From positions 6,820,001 to 6,884,000 of the forward strand of contig NC_135141.1 in assembly GCF_051014445.1 (NCBI RefSeq): 64,000 bases of DNA, given 5' to 3'. The notes beneath the pieces were generated by a model. It ran no database searches, was not told the DNA's origin, and saw only the letters and a list, made by a program, of their open reading frames with translations. The position numbers and the translations under genes were made by a program. The stretch comes from Colletes latitarsis (taxonomy: Eukaryota; Arthropoda; Insecta; Hymenoptera; Colletidae). Shown piece after piece: positions 9,961 to 20,362 of this stretch; the first letter of the stretch is position 1; every line of letters starts with the position of its first letter.

Positions 9961-11615
9961 TGTTAGAATAGGGAGGGTTCAAATATTTGAATGCCTCGTC
10001 TAACGGAGGTCCGGATCACGAAGGGAAGGACAGTGGAAAAGTAATAATTGCACTTTGGATTTATTTTCGCTTCGTCGAATTGTTGACGAAGCCGTTTATT
10101 TTATTTTTCACGCGTTATCGAACGTTGACTCTTAATTGTTTTGCCGCAACGTCTAGCCGGCGTCTGGCTAGAAAAACCCTGCCGATGGGCCGTCGACGGC
10201 TGGTTCGCGTCACGCTTTACTGAAACAAAAGAGACGAAGTTATGCGTAAATACTCGGTAACGTTAATCACGTTGTCCGTCTCGTTCTAAGGTTCACGCGC
10301 TCTTGGTTGTGCTTGTCGCACTTGCGAGCGGGGAACTCGGCCACCGCGTTACGCAGCTAAGCTAGTGGACTGTATGTGTGAACGTTCCCTTTAAACCAGG
10401 AAACGTTTGATTCCAGATTTGGGAGACGAGAATCGATCTCGATTTTTCCCGACTGCTAATTTCGACTGTCGCAGGAGAGGTTAACAGAGGGAGGTTGTAA
10501 GGCTCCAACTATTTGCCTACTCCTCGGCCGTTTACCGTCCTCGTAATGCGTACGGGCACTGTGTGGTGCAGCACCTTTACAGCGCATGCAGCGGCTTGTA
10601 ATTATAGTGCGTACACCACGGCGCTATACTGAGCGGTTCTACGCACAGTGTCCGTACACACTGGCGATGATTGAACTGCACTCTAGCTGGTCGCCGGATG
10701 CCGAAACTCAAAGATTGTCCCGAACACCGACTGGAGGACGGCAAGACCACCCAGGGTGTACACGCCACGAAGGCCCCTAAGGGTGGGTTTGCACCGTTCG
10801 ACCGTCGAGAGAGGTTCGAGATTCAAATTCGAAACCTCGGACACGACCTCTGATTGCTGCGATGCGTGTCTGATTTCAGACTGACGTGGACTATAGCCAC
10901 TGCAGCATAGAAATTTCGGATTATAATTCACGAAATTTTGCAGTCGCTTTGATCTGGTCGAAACCCGACCTGATCTATATCGAATTACAACGAGTTGCGA
11001 AAGGAATCACGGGAAGGGATTGATTCACAATCCGTCCTCGTATTCGATTCCTTTCCTCGTTTACGATTTTTTAATTTATATTGTAAACGGGTTACGGAAG
11101 GAGTCACGGTAAAAGATTGTTTTTACAATCCGTTCTCGGATGGAGTCCTTCCTATTCCACGTTTAGAATTTATTCGAAAAGTTCGAGTGACTCGTAACTA
11201 TTCGAGAACAATGAAATATCCGAGGAGCGGGGTCGTATGTCCATGTGCTCCCTGCCGCTTCCAGATTAAGAGTGACGGACGAGCACGGACAGTCAAAATG
11301 TTCGCTCGAAGGGTGAAACCTCCGTAGAGCGGCGCTGTAGACGTTTTCTGAGTCCGTCTTTGTCTAATACAAAATTGTCGTACCTTCTCTAGACACGCGC
11401 GTCGAAACTTTCGTTTCGAAATTGAACGTTACGTGGTCGATCGCATGAGGTCTCGAAAAAAACCCGAGAGCGGCTGTTTTTCTATCCCGTACTGTTTTCG
11501 CGTAGCGGACACGACGACTGAGGTACCTCTGGTCTTACGTACGCCGAAAAAACAATACCGGGTGACGAATTTTATTTCACTCGAAAATACGTCGAATTAA
11601 AGCGATATTTAAACA
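9961..11615 (-). mobile_element. Solo LTR A, BEL-like family
   Basis: A 1655-bp unit running from TGTTAGAATAGGG to GATATTTAAACA with 5-bp duplications AAAAT on both sides (9956-9960, 11616-11620). Its reverse complement starts TGTTTAAATA and ends TTCTAACA, the same termini as the LTR of the intact BEL element at 46852, so the LTR sense strand is minus. No internal coding region adjoins it, so it is a solo LTR. A hairpin (10069-10092) lies beside the reversed AATAAA. Confidence 0.8.
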
Positions 11616-11697
11616 AAAATGAATAAGAAATATAAAAATTACGTAAAAATATAAATAAAAATATATAATGAAAAAATGAATAAAAATACAAAAATTA

Positions 11698-12010
11698 TTA
11701 ATATAAGTCATCGCAAATTATTATCGCCTGCCTCGAAATTTTATAGAGTGGGATTTTTTGAATTGCCGCAACACACCCCATACAGTGTAGCGGATCGGCG
11801 AGTTTATATATTTGGGTGCTGCATTTGCTACAATATAATATATTGTAACGGTCATCAAACAATGATGACATTGCCAAAATATGGGTTGGCTCTTTGTCAT
11901 ACTCTATACTTTCATAACTTGGCAGTGCGTCTAGGCATTCCTTGCAAATTCGCCATGGCTCCCGCCTCCGCCTATAGCACTTGCCTCCCCATAAGCAATG
12001 CCTCTTGTTA
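11698..12010 (-). CDS. Unknown Cys-rich frame (possible zinc-binding)
   Basis: On the minus strand a stop-free stretch of about 105 codons contains four Cys pairs (CLWGGKC, CKEC, CSKC, CMGC) in zinc-ribbon-like spacing. There is no ATG at its upstream edge and I do not recognise the family. A separate short frame beginning MNILAPTQQELAQM lies just upstream (about 12105-12020) one frame away, so a frameshift or intron is possible. It sits between the Polinton body and the polymerase B fragment and could be one more Polinton gene. Confidence 0.28.
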
Positions 12011-12460
12011 ATAATATTATATCTTACTGAAAGTAAGACAACCTCCGCATATGGGCGAGCACCATCTGCGCTAACTCTTGCTGTGTGGGGGCGAGAATGT
12101 TCATATTAGAATATTATATTTTGTAATTAAGATTGTTAAAATATGATACAAACTAATGTGATAAAAATTATTTCTGCTTTACATACCTTCGACCCACTTG
12201 TCTGCTACCATTGTTAAACAAATTTTTTTATTTTTTATGTAAAAAATTTATAAAATCACTTCGGCTATAAATGGTATGGACTGGTCTTACAACTCTTTAT
12301 ATAGTGCATTACTCGGGTGGGGGAGGACTTGGTCTTCTTAGGAATGGGAGTGGTACTCGCTCGTATCTGCCAACATTAGTAGAATTGCATGCCTTCAGCT
12401 TCTCCCACAGCATTCTGCAAACTTTGCGTTCTTGGATCTTTTATGGTGTTACAAACATAT
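12011..12460. other. Spacer without recognisable gene
   Basis: Mostly A/T-rich. 12260-12450 is less biased and has a minus-strand stretch of about 60 codons (CRMLWEKLKACN, PLPFLRRP) that I cannot assign. Its right end, CATAT, is the left duplication of solo LTR B. Confidence 0.4.
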
Positions 12461-14137
12461 TGTTAGAATAGGGAGGTTTCAAATATTTTAATTGAACGCC
12501 TCGTCTAACGGAGGTCCGGATCACGAGGGAAAGGACGTTGGAACAGTATTAATTGCACGTTAGTTTTATTTTCGCTTCGTCGAAAATTCGACGAAGCCGT
12601 TTATTTATTACACAGGTTTTCTTTTCAGGACGAACACAAACACAAACTCTTAAATCTAACCGCCTAGACGTCTGGCCGGCGTCTGGCCAGAAAAAACCCC
12701 GCCGATGGGCCGTCTCCTTTCCGGCGGTTCGCGTTGCTCTATCCTGAAACAAAAGAGACGAGACTATGCGTAAATATCGAGTAACGTGAGTCACGTTGTC
12801 CGTCTCGTTCTAAGGTTCACGCGCTCTTGGTTGTGCTTGTCGCACTTGCGAGCGGGGAACTCGGCCGCCGCGTTACGCAGCTAAGCTAGTGGACTGTATG
12901 TGTGAACGTTCCCTTTAAACCAGGAAACGTTTGATTGCAGATTTGGGAGACGAGAATCGATCTCGATTTTTCCCGACTGCTAATTTCGACTGTCGCCGGA
13001 GAGGTTAACAGAGGGAGGTTGTAAGGCTCCAACTATTTACCTGCTCCTCGGCCGTTTATCGTCCTCGTAATGCGTACGGGCACTGTGTGGTGCAGCACCT
13101 TTACAGCGCATGCAGCGACTTATAATTATAGTGCGTACACCACGGCGCTATACTGAGCGGTTCTACGCACAGGGTCCGTACACACTGGCGATGATTGAAC
13201 AGCGCTCTAGCTTGTCGCCGGATGCCGGAACTCAAGTATTGTCCCGAACACCGACTGGAGGACGGTAATACCACCCAGGGTATGCACGCCACGAAGGCCC
13301 CTAAGGGTGGGTTTGCACCGTTCGACAGTCGAGAGGTTCGAGATTCAAATTCGAAACCTCGGACACGACCTCTGATTGCAGCGATACGTGTCTGATGTCA
13401 GACTGATGTGGACTATAGCCACCGCTGAATGGGAATTTCGGATTATAATTCACGAAATTCTACAGTCGCCTTGATCTGGTCGAAACCCGACCTGATCTTT
13501 ATCGAATTACAACGAGTTGCGAAAGGAATCACGGGAAGAGATTGATTCACAATCCGTCCTCGTATTCGATTCCTTTCCTCGTTTACGATTTTTTAATTTA
13601 AATTGTGAACGGGTTACGGAAGGAGTCACGGTAAAAGATTGTTTTTACAATCCGTTCTCGTATGGAGTCCTTCCTTTTCCACGTTCAGAATTTATTCGAA
13701 AAGTTCGAGTGACTCGTAACTATTCGAGAACTATGGAATGCCCGAGGAGCGGGGTCGTATGCCCATGTGCTCCCTGCCGGTTCCAGATTAAGAGTGACGG
13801 ACGAGCACGGACAGTCAAAATGTTCGCTCGAAGGGTGAAACCTCCGTAGAGCGGCGCTGTGAACGTTTTTTGAGTCCGTCTTTGTCTAATACAAAATTGT
13901 CGTACCTTCTCTAGACACGCGCGTCGAAACTTTCGTTTCGAAATTGAGCGTTACGTGATCGATCGCGTGAGGTCTCGAAAAAAACCCGAGAGCGGCTGTT
14001 TTTCTATCCCGTACTGTTTTCGCGTAGCGGACACGACGACCGAGGTACCTCTGGTCTTACGTACGCCGAAAAAACAATACCGGGTGACGAATTATATTTT
14101 ACTCGAAAATACGTCGAATTAACGCGATATTTAAACA
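12461..14137 (-). mobile_element. Solo LTR B, BEL-like family
   Basis: A 1677-bp copy of the same LTR as 9961-11615, in the same orientation, flanked by CATAT duplications (12456-12460, 14138-14142). The hairpin beside the reversed poly(A) signal is a perfect 11-bp stem here (12574-12597). No internal region adjoins it. Confidence 0.8.
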
Positions 14138-14156
14138 CATATGTATACTGGTATGT

Positions 14157-14546
14157 CTAAAGCGGTATTTTATAATGCCCCCATGGCAGCGTCTTGGTTG
14201 AATATGGTACGATATATCGTTTGTCATCGTATGGATTCAAAGCAATTTTTGTTTCTGATATCGTGTACACTTTATGCAACATGGATCTTATACACGATTG
14301 GTGACAAATCTTTTCAACCTCACCTATCAGACATTGCACATAATCATCAAATGTTATAGTTAGCGCTACAACATTACTCTTGACACCTTTCACCTTTTTC
14401 GTATCTTTCTTACCATCGACTTGTATGGCATACATCTTCGCTCTCAATCCAACAAATTCGGTCATAATCGCACCATTATTTTCATCTTTCATTAAATCTG
14501 GTATCTTCTTATTAGTAAGCGGAATACCATATCGATTATCTGTGGG
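14157..14546 (-). pseudogene. Polinton-type DNA polymerase B, C-terminal fragment
   Basis: The minus-strand frame reads from the edge of LTR C (14546) to a stop at 14157. It contains MTEFVGLRAKMYAIQVDGK, KVKGVKSNVV, ITFDDYVQCL and a final LPWGHYKIPL, the pattern of the extreme C-terminus of protein-primed family B polymerases in arthropod Polintons. The catalytic core is missing: the LTR copy C cuts it off. About 130 codons remain. It may belong to the Polinton whose other genes lie at 2000-9703. Confidence 0.65.
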
Positions 14547-16213
14547 TGTTTAAATATCGCTTTAATTCGACGGATTTTCGAGTGAAATAAAATTCGTCAC
14601 CCGGTATTGTTTTTTCGGCGTACGTAAGACCAGAGGTACCTCAGTCGTCGTGTCCGCTACGCGAAAACAGTACGGGATAGAAAAACAGCCGCTCTCGGGT
14701 TTTTTCGAGACCTCACGCGATCGACCACGTAACGTTCAATTTCGAAACGAAAGTTTCGACGCGCGTGTCTAGAGAAGGTACGACAATTTTGTATTAGACA
14801 AAAACGGACTCAAAAAACGTTTACAGCGCCGCTCTACGGAGGTTTCACCCTCCGAGCGAACATTTTGACTGTCCGTGCTCGTCCGTCACTCTTAATCTGG
14901 AACCGGCAGGGAGCACATGGGCATACGACCCCGCTCCTCGGACATTCCATAGTTCTCGAATAGTTACGAGTTACTCGAACTTTTCGAATAAATTCTAAAC
15001 GTGGACTAGGAAGGACTCCATACGAGAATGGATTGTAAAAACAATCCTTTACCGTGACTCCTTCCGTAACCCGTTTCCAATTGAAATTAAAAAATCGCAA
15101 ACGAGGAAAGGAATCGAATACGAGGACGGATTGTGAATCAATCCCTTCCCGTGATTCCTTTCGCAACTCGCCATAATTCGAGATAGATCAGGTCGGGTTT
15201 CGACCAGATCAAAACGACTGTAAAATTTCGTGAGTTATAATCCGAAATTTCTATTCAGCGGTGGCTATAATCCACGCCAGTCTGAAATCAGACACGTATC
15301 GCTGCAAATCAGAGGTCGTGTCCGAGGTTTCGAATTTGAATCTCGAACCTCTCTCGACTGTTGAACGGTGCAAACCCACCCTTAGGGGCCTTCGTGGCGT
15401 GAATACCCTGGGTGGTCTTACCGTCCTACAGTCGGTGTTCGGGACAATATTTGAGTTTCGGCATCCGGCGACCAGCTAGAGCGCTGTTCAATCATCGCCA
15501 GTGTGTACGGACACTGTGCGTAGAACCGCTCAGTATAGCGCCGTGATGTACGCACTATAATTACAAGCCGCTGCATGCGCTGTAAAGGTGCTGCACCACA
15601 CAGTGCCCGTACGCATTACGAGGACGATAAACGGCCGAGGAGCAGACAAATAGTTGGAGCCTTACAACCTCCCTCTGTTAACCTCTCCGGCGACAGTCGA
15701 AATTAGCAGTCGGAAAAATCGAGATCGATTCTCGTCTTCCAAATCTGCAATTCAACGTTTCCTGGTTTAAAGGGAACGTTCACACATACAGTCCACTAGC
15801 TTAGCTGCGTAACGCGGCGGCCGAGTTCCCCGCTCGTGAGTGCGACGAGCACAATCAAGAGCGCGTGAACCTTAGAACGAGACGGACAACGTGATTCACG
15901 TTACCGAGTATTTACGCATAACTTCGTCTCTTTTGTTTCAGGATAGAGCGACGCGAACCGCAAAGGAGACGGCCCATCGGCGGAGTTCTTTCTGGCCAGA
16001 TGCCGGCCAGACGTCCAGGCGGTTTATATTAAGAGTTTGTGTTTGTGTTCGTCCTGCAAAAAGTACAAAATAAACGGCTTCGTCGATAATTCGGCGAAGC
16101 GAAAATAAAATTAACGTGCAATTATTACTTTTCCAACGTCCTTTCCCTCGTGATCCGGGCCTCCGTTAGACGAGGCGTTCAATTAAAATATTTGAACCCT
16201 CCCTATTCTAACA
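14547..16213 (+). mobile_element. LTR C, BEL-like family, no matching TSD
   Basis: A 1667-bp copy in the opposite orientation to A and B, from TGTTTAAATATCGC to CCTATTCTAACA. AATAAA at 16069-16074 is followed by a 10-bp hairpin (16077-16100). The flanking pentamers differ (GTGGG left, GTACT right), unlike copies A and B, so one edge was rearranged or it formed by recombination between elements. Confidence 0.78.
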
Positions 16214-16329
16214 GTACTTATTATGTGAATATGTTAATTATTACTCGGATATGATGTCATTTGCAAATATAATACGACCACGTAATACTTGAAAGAAACG
16301 GAAAAGAATAAGACGATTATCATGTTCAG

Positions 16330-18125
16330 ATGAATCATGCCAAGACTTCACTGCAAATTTAGAAACCCCAGAAATGGTGCGAGGTAAGAAAAGAAAGAGG
16401 ACAAGAAATGAAAGCAGTTACGCACAAAATATCAGAAAAATGAGAGAGAAATAATGGCGAAGAATACACAACAAGAAAATCAAAACTTGTGAGTGCCAAA
16501 ATTTTTGAAAATAAGGATTGCTTTTGCTCAAAAAAATGTTTAGATCGCCTAGAATATAATGAAAGAAAATCTATTTTTGATCATGTCTGGAAACTAAAAG
16601 ATTTTTAAACCCAGAATCTATATCTATGTACTACAGTTCATCAACGATTAATAAAAAAAAGGCGGCCTAGAACTTTTGAAAGACCTATGGGAAAATGCAG
16701 TTACGAACATTTTTTGTCAAGAAATAATAATTCAGAAGTGTCGGTCTGCAGAAAATTTTTTTAGATACATTTAAAATTTCTGTAGGGCGGTCAACTCGCG
16801 CTCTGAATGCTAAAACACCTGGAACTGATCGTCGTGGGAAGATACCTGGATCTTCGCGAAAAACAGACGAAATTAAGATAAAGGCTGTAGGAGAACATAT
16901 TTTAAGTTTCCCAACATAATATGAGAGCCACTATATCAGAACTCATCACACTTCCGGTTGAAAATATTTGAGTCTTCATTTAGATATTCGTAAAATGTAG
17001 AGCCTATATGTAGAGAAAATATGTGAGGAATATAACCAATCATTTGTTAAAGAGTGGATCTACAGGAAAGTATTTAATACTGAATTTAATTTAAATTTCC
17101 ATGCTCCTCGAAAAGACACGTGCTAAAAATGCGATTTACCGATGGGAAAGCATACAGTAATGAGGAAGAGAAGTTACATCTTAGACAAAGTCATGATTTA
17201 CATTTGCAAAATCCCGAACGAGTTAGGAACTGTCTTGTAAAAGACCAGAAAAAAGCAACAGAAAATCCCAGGGAATATTGTGGATTCTCATTTGATTTGT
17301 AAAAAGCACTTCCGTATCCAAAACTCTCTGTTCCGTTAGCCTATTATAAGCGATGTATGTACGTATACAACTTGGGTTTCCATAATTTCCATAATGACAA
17401 TGTCAAGATGTATGTATGGGATGAAACTACAGCTTCAAGAGATGCACAGGAAGTAGCATCATGCATTTTAATGCATATGGAGGATATAACTACTCAGAAA
17501 CACGTAATAGCTTACAGTGATGCTTGTTCAGGCCAAAAATCGTAACATCAAAGTAGCATTTACATGGATGGAAATTGCTCAGTCATCAAATAATAAAATT
17601 GAAACGATAAACCACCAATTTTTGATATCTGGTCATTTCTTGCTATCAAGTGACCGTGATTTTGGGTTGATAGAAATGAAAATAAAAAAAAGCATATTAC
17701 TTATACAACCCTGAGCATTATTATGAATTGATAGAAAAGTGTAGAAGAAGAAATACATTTTCGGCAAGACGAGTGTTGCAGCCAGATTTTGTTTCAACGA
17801 AACCACTAGAAGAGTCAACGACAAAAAGAGTAAAAAATACCGCGGGCGAATCTGTGTCTTGGCTGCAAATTTAATGGATGAGATTCTTGAAAAATGAACC
17901 TTACAAGATGTTCTACAAACTTCTTTAGATGATTCTAAATACCACATATTGAATCTTTCGCCTAAAAGAGGAAGACTAAAAATATACGGAAATATTAAAT
18001 TACATCTATTCTACATAACCACTAAAGCAGTAACAGAAGAAAAGCATAAAGATGTTATGTGTTTACTACCATACATCCCTCCAGTTTTTCAGGAACATTT
18101 TAAGAATCTTAAAAATTCATAATGA
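16330..18125 (+). pseudogene. Decayed DDE-type transposase, family not assigned
   Basis: A long series of homologous blocks scattered over all three plus frames: an N-terminal Cys-containing region near 16500 (CFCSKKCLDRL), a STRALNAKTPGTDRRGKIPG block near 16790, an RKVFNTEFNLNFHAPRKDTC-like block near 17070-17120, then 17120-17302, 17357-17545 and 17517-17714. The block 17357-17545 holds YVWDETTASR and YSDACSGQ, each with an Asp suited to a DDE site. More than ten stops or frame changes are present. I know this pattern from unnamed insect proteins but cannot name the superfamily. Confidence 0.55.
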
Positions 18126-18514
18126 TAAAAGCCTAAAATGATAAAAATAGATTACTTTTTAAAAATAATTAATAAATGTCCATGAATTATTTCATTAAAA
18201 TTATTGTTTCTAAGAAAACTTGTAGTTTTTTATTGGTTTAGGTAATTTATAGGACATTCAGTTAATTTTTAAAATGGTCCAAGTCAATTCCAATTTTAAA
18301 AACAATATTTTTGTATGAAATTCACACAAAACTTCATGTTCATAATAAGTTTCCATTAATCAAGACTGAAGGATGTTCGCGACCTCTATATGGAAAGTTT
18401 CTTTGGATATATGAACGGTATTGCACTATCAAGATTCAACGACAATGAGCAGTTCGGTTTTCCACAATCTCTTTTACTACGCATGTATTATGCCTCACGG
18501 CAGCTGGGAATGGA

Positions 18515-18612
18515 AAATAGCCTAAACTAACCTAATCTAATATTCATAATCAATGAATTAGGTTAGGTTAGAGTCTAAGGTAATAATCTGGTCGCCGTTA
18601 GGCGACCAGACA
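18515..18612. repeat. Hairpin repeat: TTAGG-type inverted repeat plus palindrome
   Basis: CTAACCTAATCTAAT pairs with ATTAGGTTAGGTTAG across a short loop, followed by a palindrome around GGTCGCCGTTAGGCGACC (18591-18608). The same two-part design recurs at 19275-19395 with different bases. Confidence 0.65.
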
Positions 18613-18795
18613 TAAACTTCGATTCAAAATCACTAAAATTAGTTAAATTTGATTTTTAAGCCCACCCGTTATATATGTGTATATGTATTGGTGTCCGTCG
18701 GTGTGCTGCTGCCTGCAAAACAGTAGAAAAACAGCGATCGCATACTAACGCGTAAGAGGTACCACGGATGCACACGATCAGGCAGAATTTAATGT

Positions 18796-19121
18796 ATTAG
18801 TTCCGACAGTTTTTCGAAAATATCTCGGAAACTAAGGCCGAGCAGCGGTAATATGTATAGGAAAAAGTTGTTCAAAATGTTGATTTCTATAACATATTCA
18901 GAAATCATTGAAATCGAAAGTACCGTCCGTAATCTAAATAATTACCGAATGGTTGTAAATCTTGACGACAAATATGGGTAATTATTTTTTATTTTAGTGA
19001 TTCCTCACCGATTTCGATGACCTTGAAATATGTTGTCAAGGTCACTGTTATGAAGATTTTTTCTTTATACATGTTACCGCCGCTCGGCCTTAGTTTCCGA
19101 GATTTTTCGTCAAAAAGATCG
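18796..19121. repeat. Long palindromic MITE-like unit
   Basis: Two arms of about 110 bp are inverted copies, sharing ATCTCGGAAACTAAGGCCGAG and a GGTAA-x-ATGTATA segment. A third, partial copy lies at 19786-19930. No coding capacity. Typical of non-autonomous foldback DNA transposons. Confidence 0.7.
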
Positions 19122-19269
19122 CTGCTACTACAATGAATTGTGTCTATACGTACGTGACTGTAGCAGCGTGTGTGTAAGCGTTGAATCGCCGATTGTTTAT
19201 TGTTTCTATAGATACATCGAGGCGACTGGCAATGGATGCGTATAACGGATGTGCTTAAAAATTCGAATC

Positions 19270-19402
19270 GAGTAGCCGGCCGGTATAAAAAAATCTAACC
19301 CAGACCTAACCCAAACCTAACTATTCTACCTAGTAACTAATATAATGAATTAGGTCTGGGTTAGTTCATTTCATACCGGCCGCCTTACGGCGGCCGACCA
19401 CG
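19270..19402. repeat. Second hairpin repeat with GC-rich palindrome
   Basis: CTAACCCAGACCTAACC pairs with GGTCTGGGTTAG, flanked by ACCGGCCG-type inverted ends; the right part is the palindrome CGGCCGCCTTACGGCGGCCG. Same architecture as 18515-18612. Confidence 0.65.
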
Positions 19403-19785
19403 CATTCATTTTCTATTTTAATTTTCTTTATTAATATTATCCGATATTAGCTTGACACAGTATACATTATTTGTATACTGGTACTTGAATATAGGTTTGT
19501 ACCAAGTTAATATGGTGTAAATATTATGATTGAAATTTTACGTGACATTATATTTGTAAGCAGTTACAGATACGGTATTTCACGAATCTGTTCAGTATTT
19601 ACAGTCGCATTTTGATTATTACCTTAGCATCAGTGATTATTGAGTACGTTATTAGAAGCATTTTTTGATATAATGGCAGACATTTTTCCAATTTCTGTTA
19701 ATAATAACGATAATAATAATAATAGTAAAGAATAAAGTACAATATTTTATCGCCAACACAACCAGAGGCTAATTCAGACATAAAA

Positions 19786-19930
19786 TTATTTTTGCAAATA
19801 TCTCGAAAACAAAGGGCGAGCGGCGGTAACATGTATAAAGAAAAAGTATTCATAACAGTGACCTTGAAAACATATTTTAAGGTCATCGAAATCGGCGAGG
19901 AATCACTAAAGTAAATAATTACCCAAATAT
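19786..19930. repeat. Partial copy of the 18796 palindromic unit
   Basis: One arm only: GAGCGGCGGTAACATGTATA followed by AGTGACCTTGAAAACATA and CATCGAAATCGGCGAGGAAT, matching the right arm of the 18796-19121 unit in reverse complement. The remaining sequence to 20110 has no feature I can support. Confidence 0.65.
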
Positions 19931-20116
19931 GTTTTAACGCGGATAAGACAGGGTGAATCGGGTTCTGCTTTAGCAAAGGAAATTTCTGCTATTTCTGCTA
20001 ATATTTCATTGAATAAACCTCCATTTTCCTGTTAGGTACATTTATTAAATACGTAATGACTCAAGTATCCAATCAAGTTACCCTTTTTGAAAGTATAAAA
20101 TATTGATAGTATTATA

Positions 20117-20362
20117 CAGAGTGTTCGGCGACCTCTGGGAAAAATTTTAATGGGGGATTCTAGAACCTACCTGAACCTGGCACCCGACTTTCAAAAAGTT
20201 AATTTTTTTCAATTGTATCTAATTCTACGTCGTTTGTACCCGTTTGTACCACCCTTACTTTCGTTTGTACCTTAAGGGATGAAAAGATATTGAGGGATGA
20301 AAAAAGGCCAGAACCCCACTTTAATATTTTTTAATTATCTCGACGCCATTAGAAAGAGAATC
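20117..20362 (+). mobile_element. MITE-derived head of satellite array 1
   Basis: It starts after a TA with CAGAGTGTTCGGCGACCTCT, a variant of the terminal sequence of the TA-flanked MITEs at 37707 and 61946. After about 50 bp it changes to a unique stretch (CTACCTGAACCTGGCACCCG) and then to diverged TTTGTACC-bearing sequence with two AAGGGATGAAAA-like repeats. The same head, inverted, closes array 2 at 42471-42675. Confidence 0.7.
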
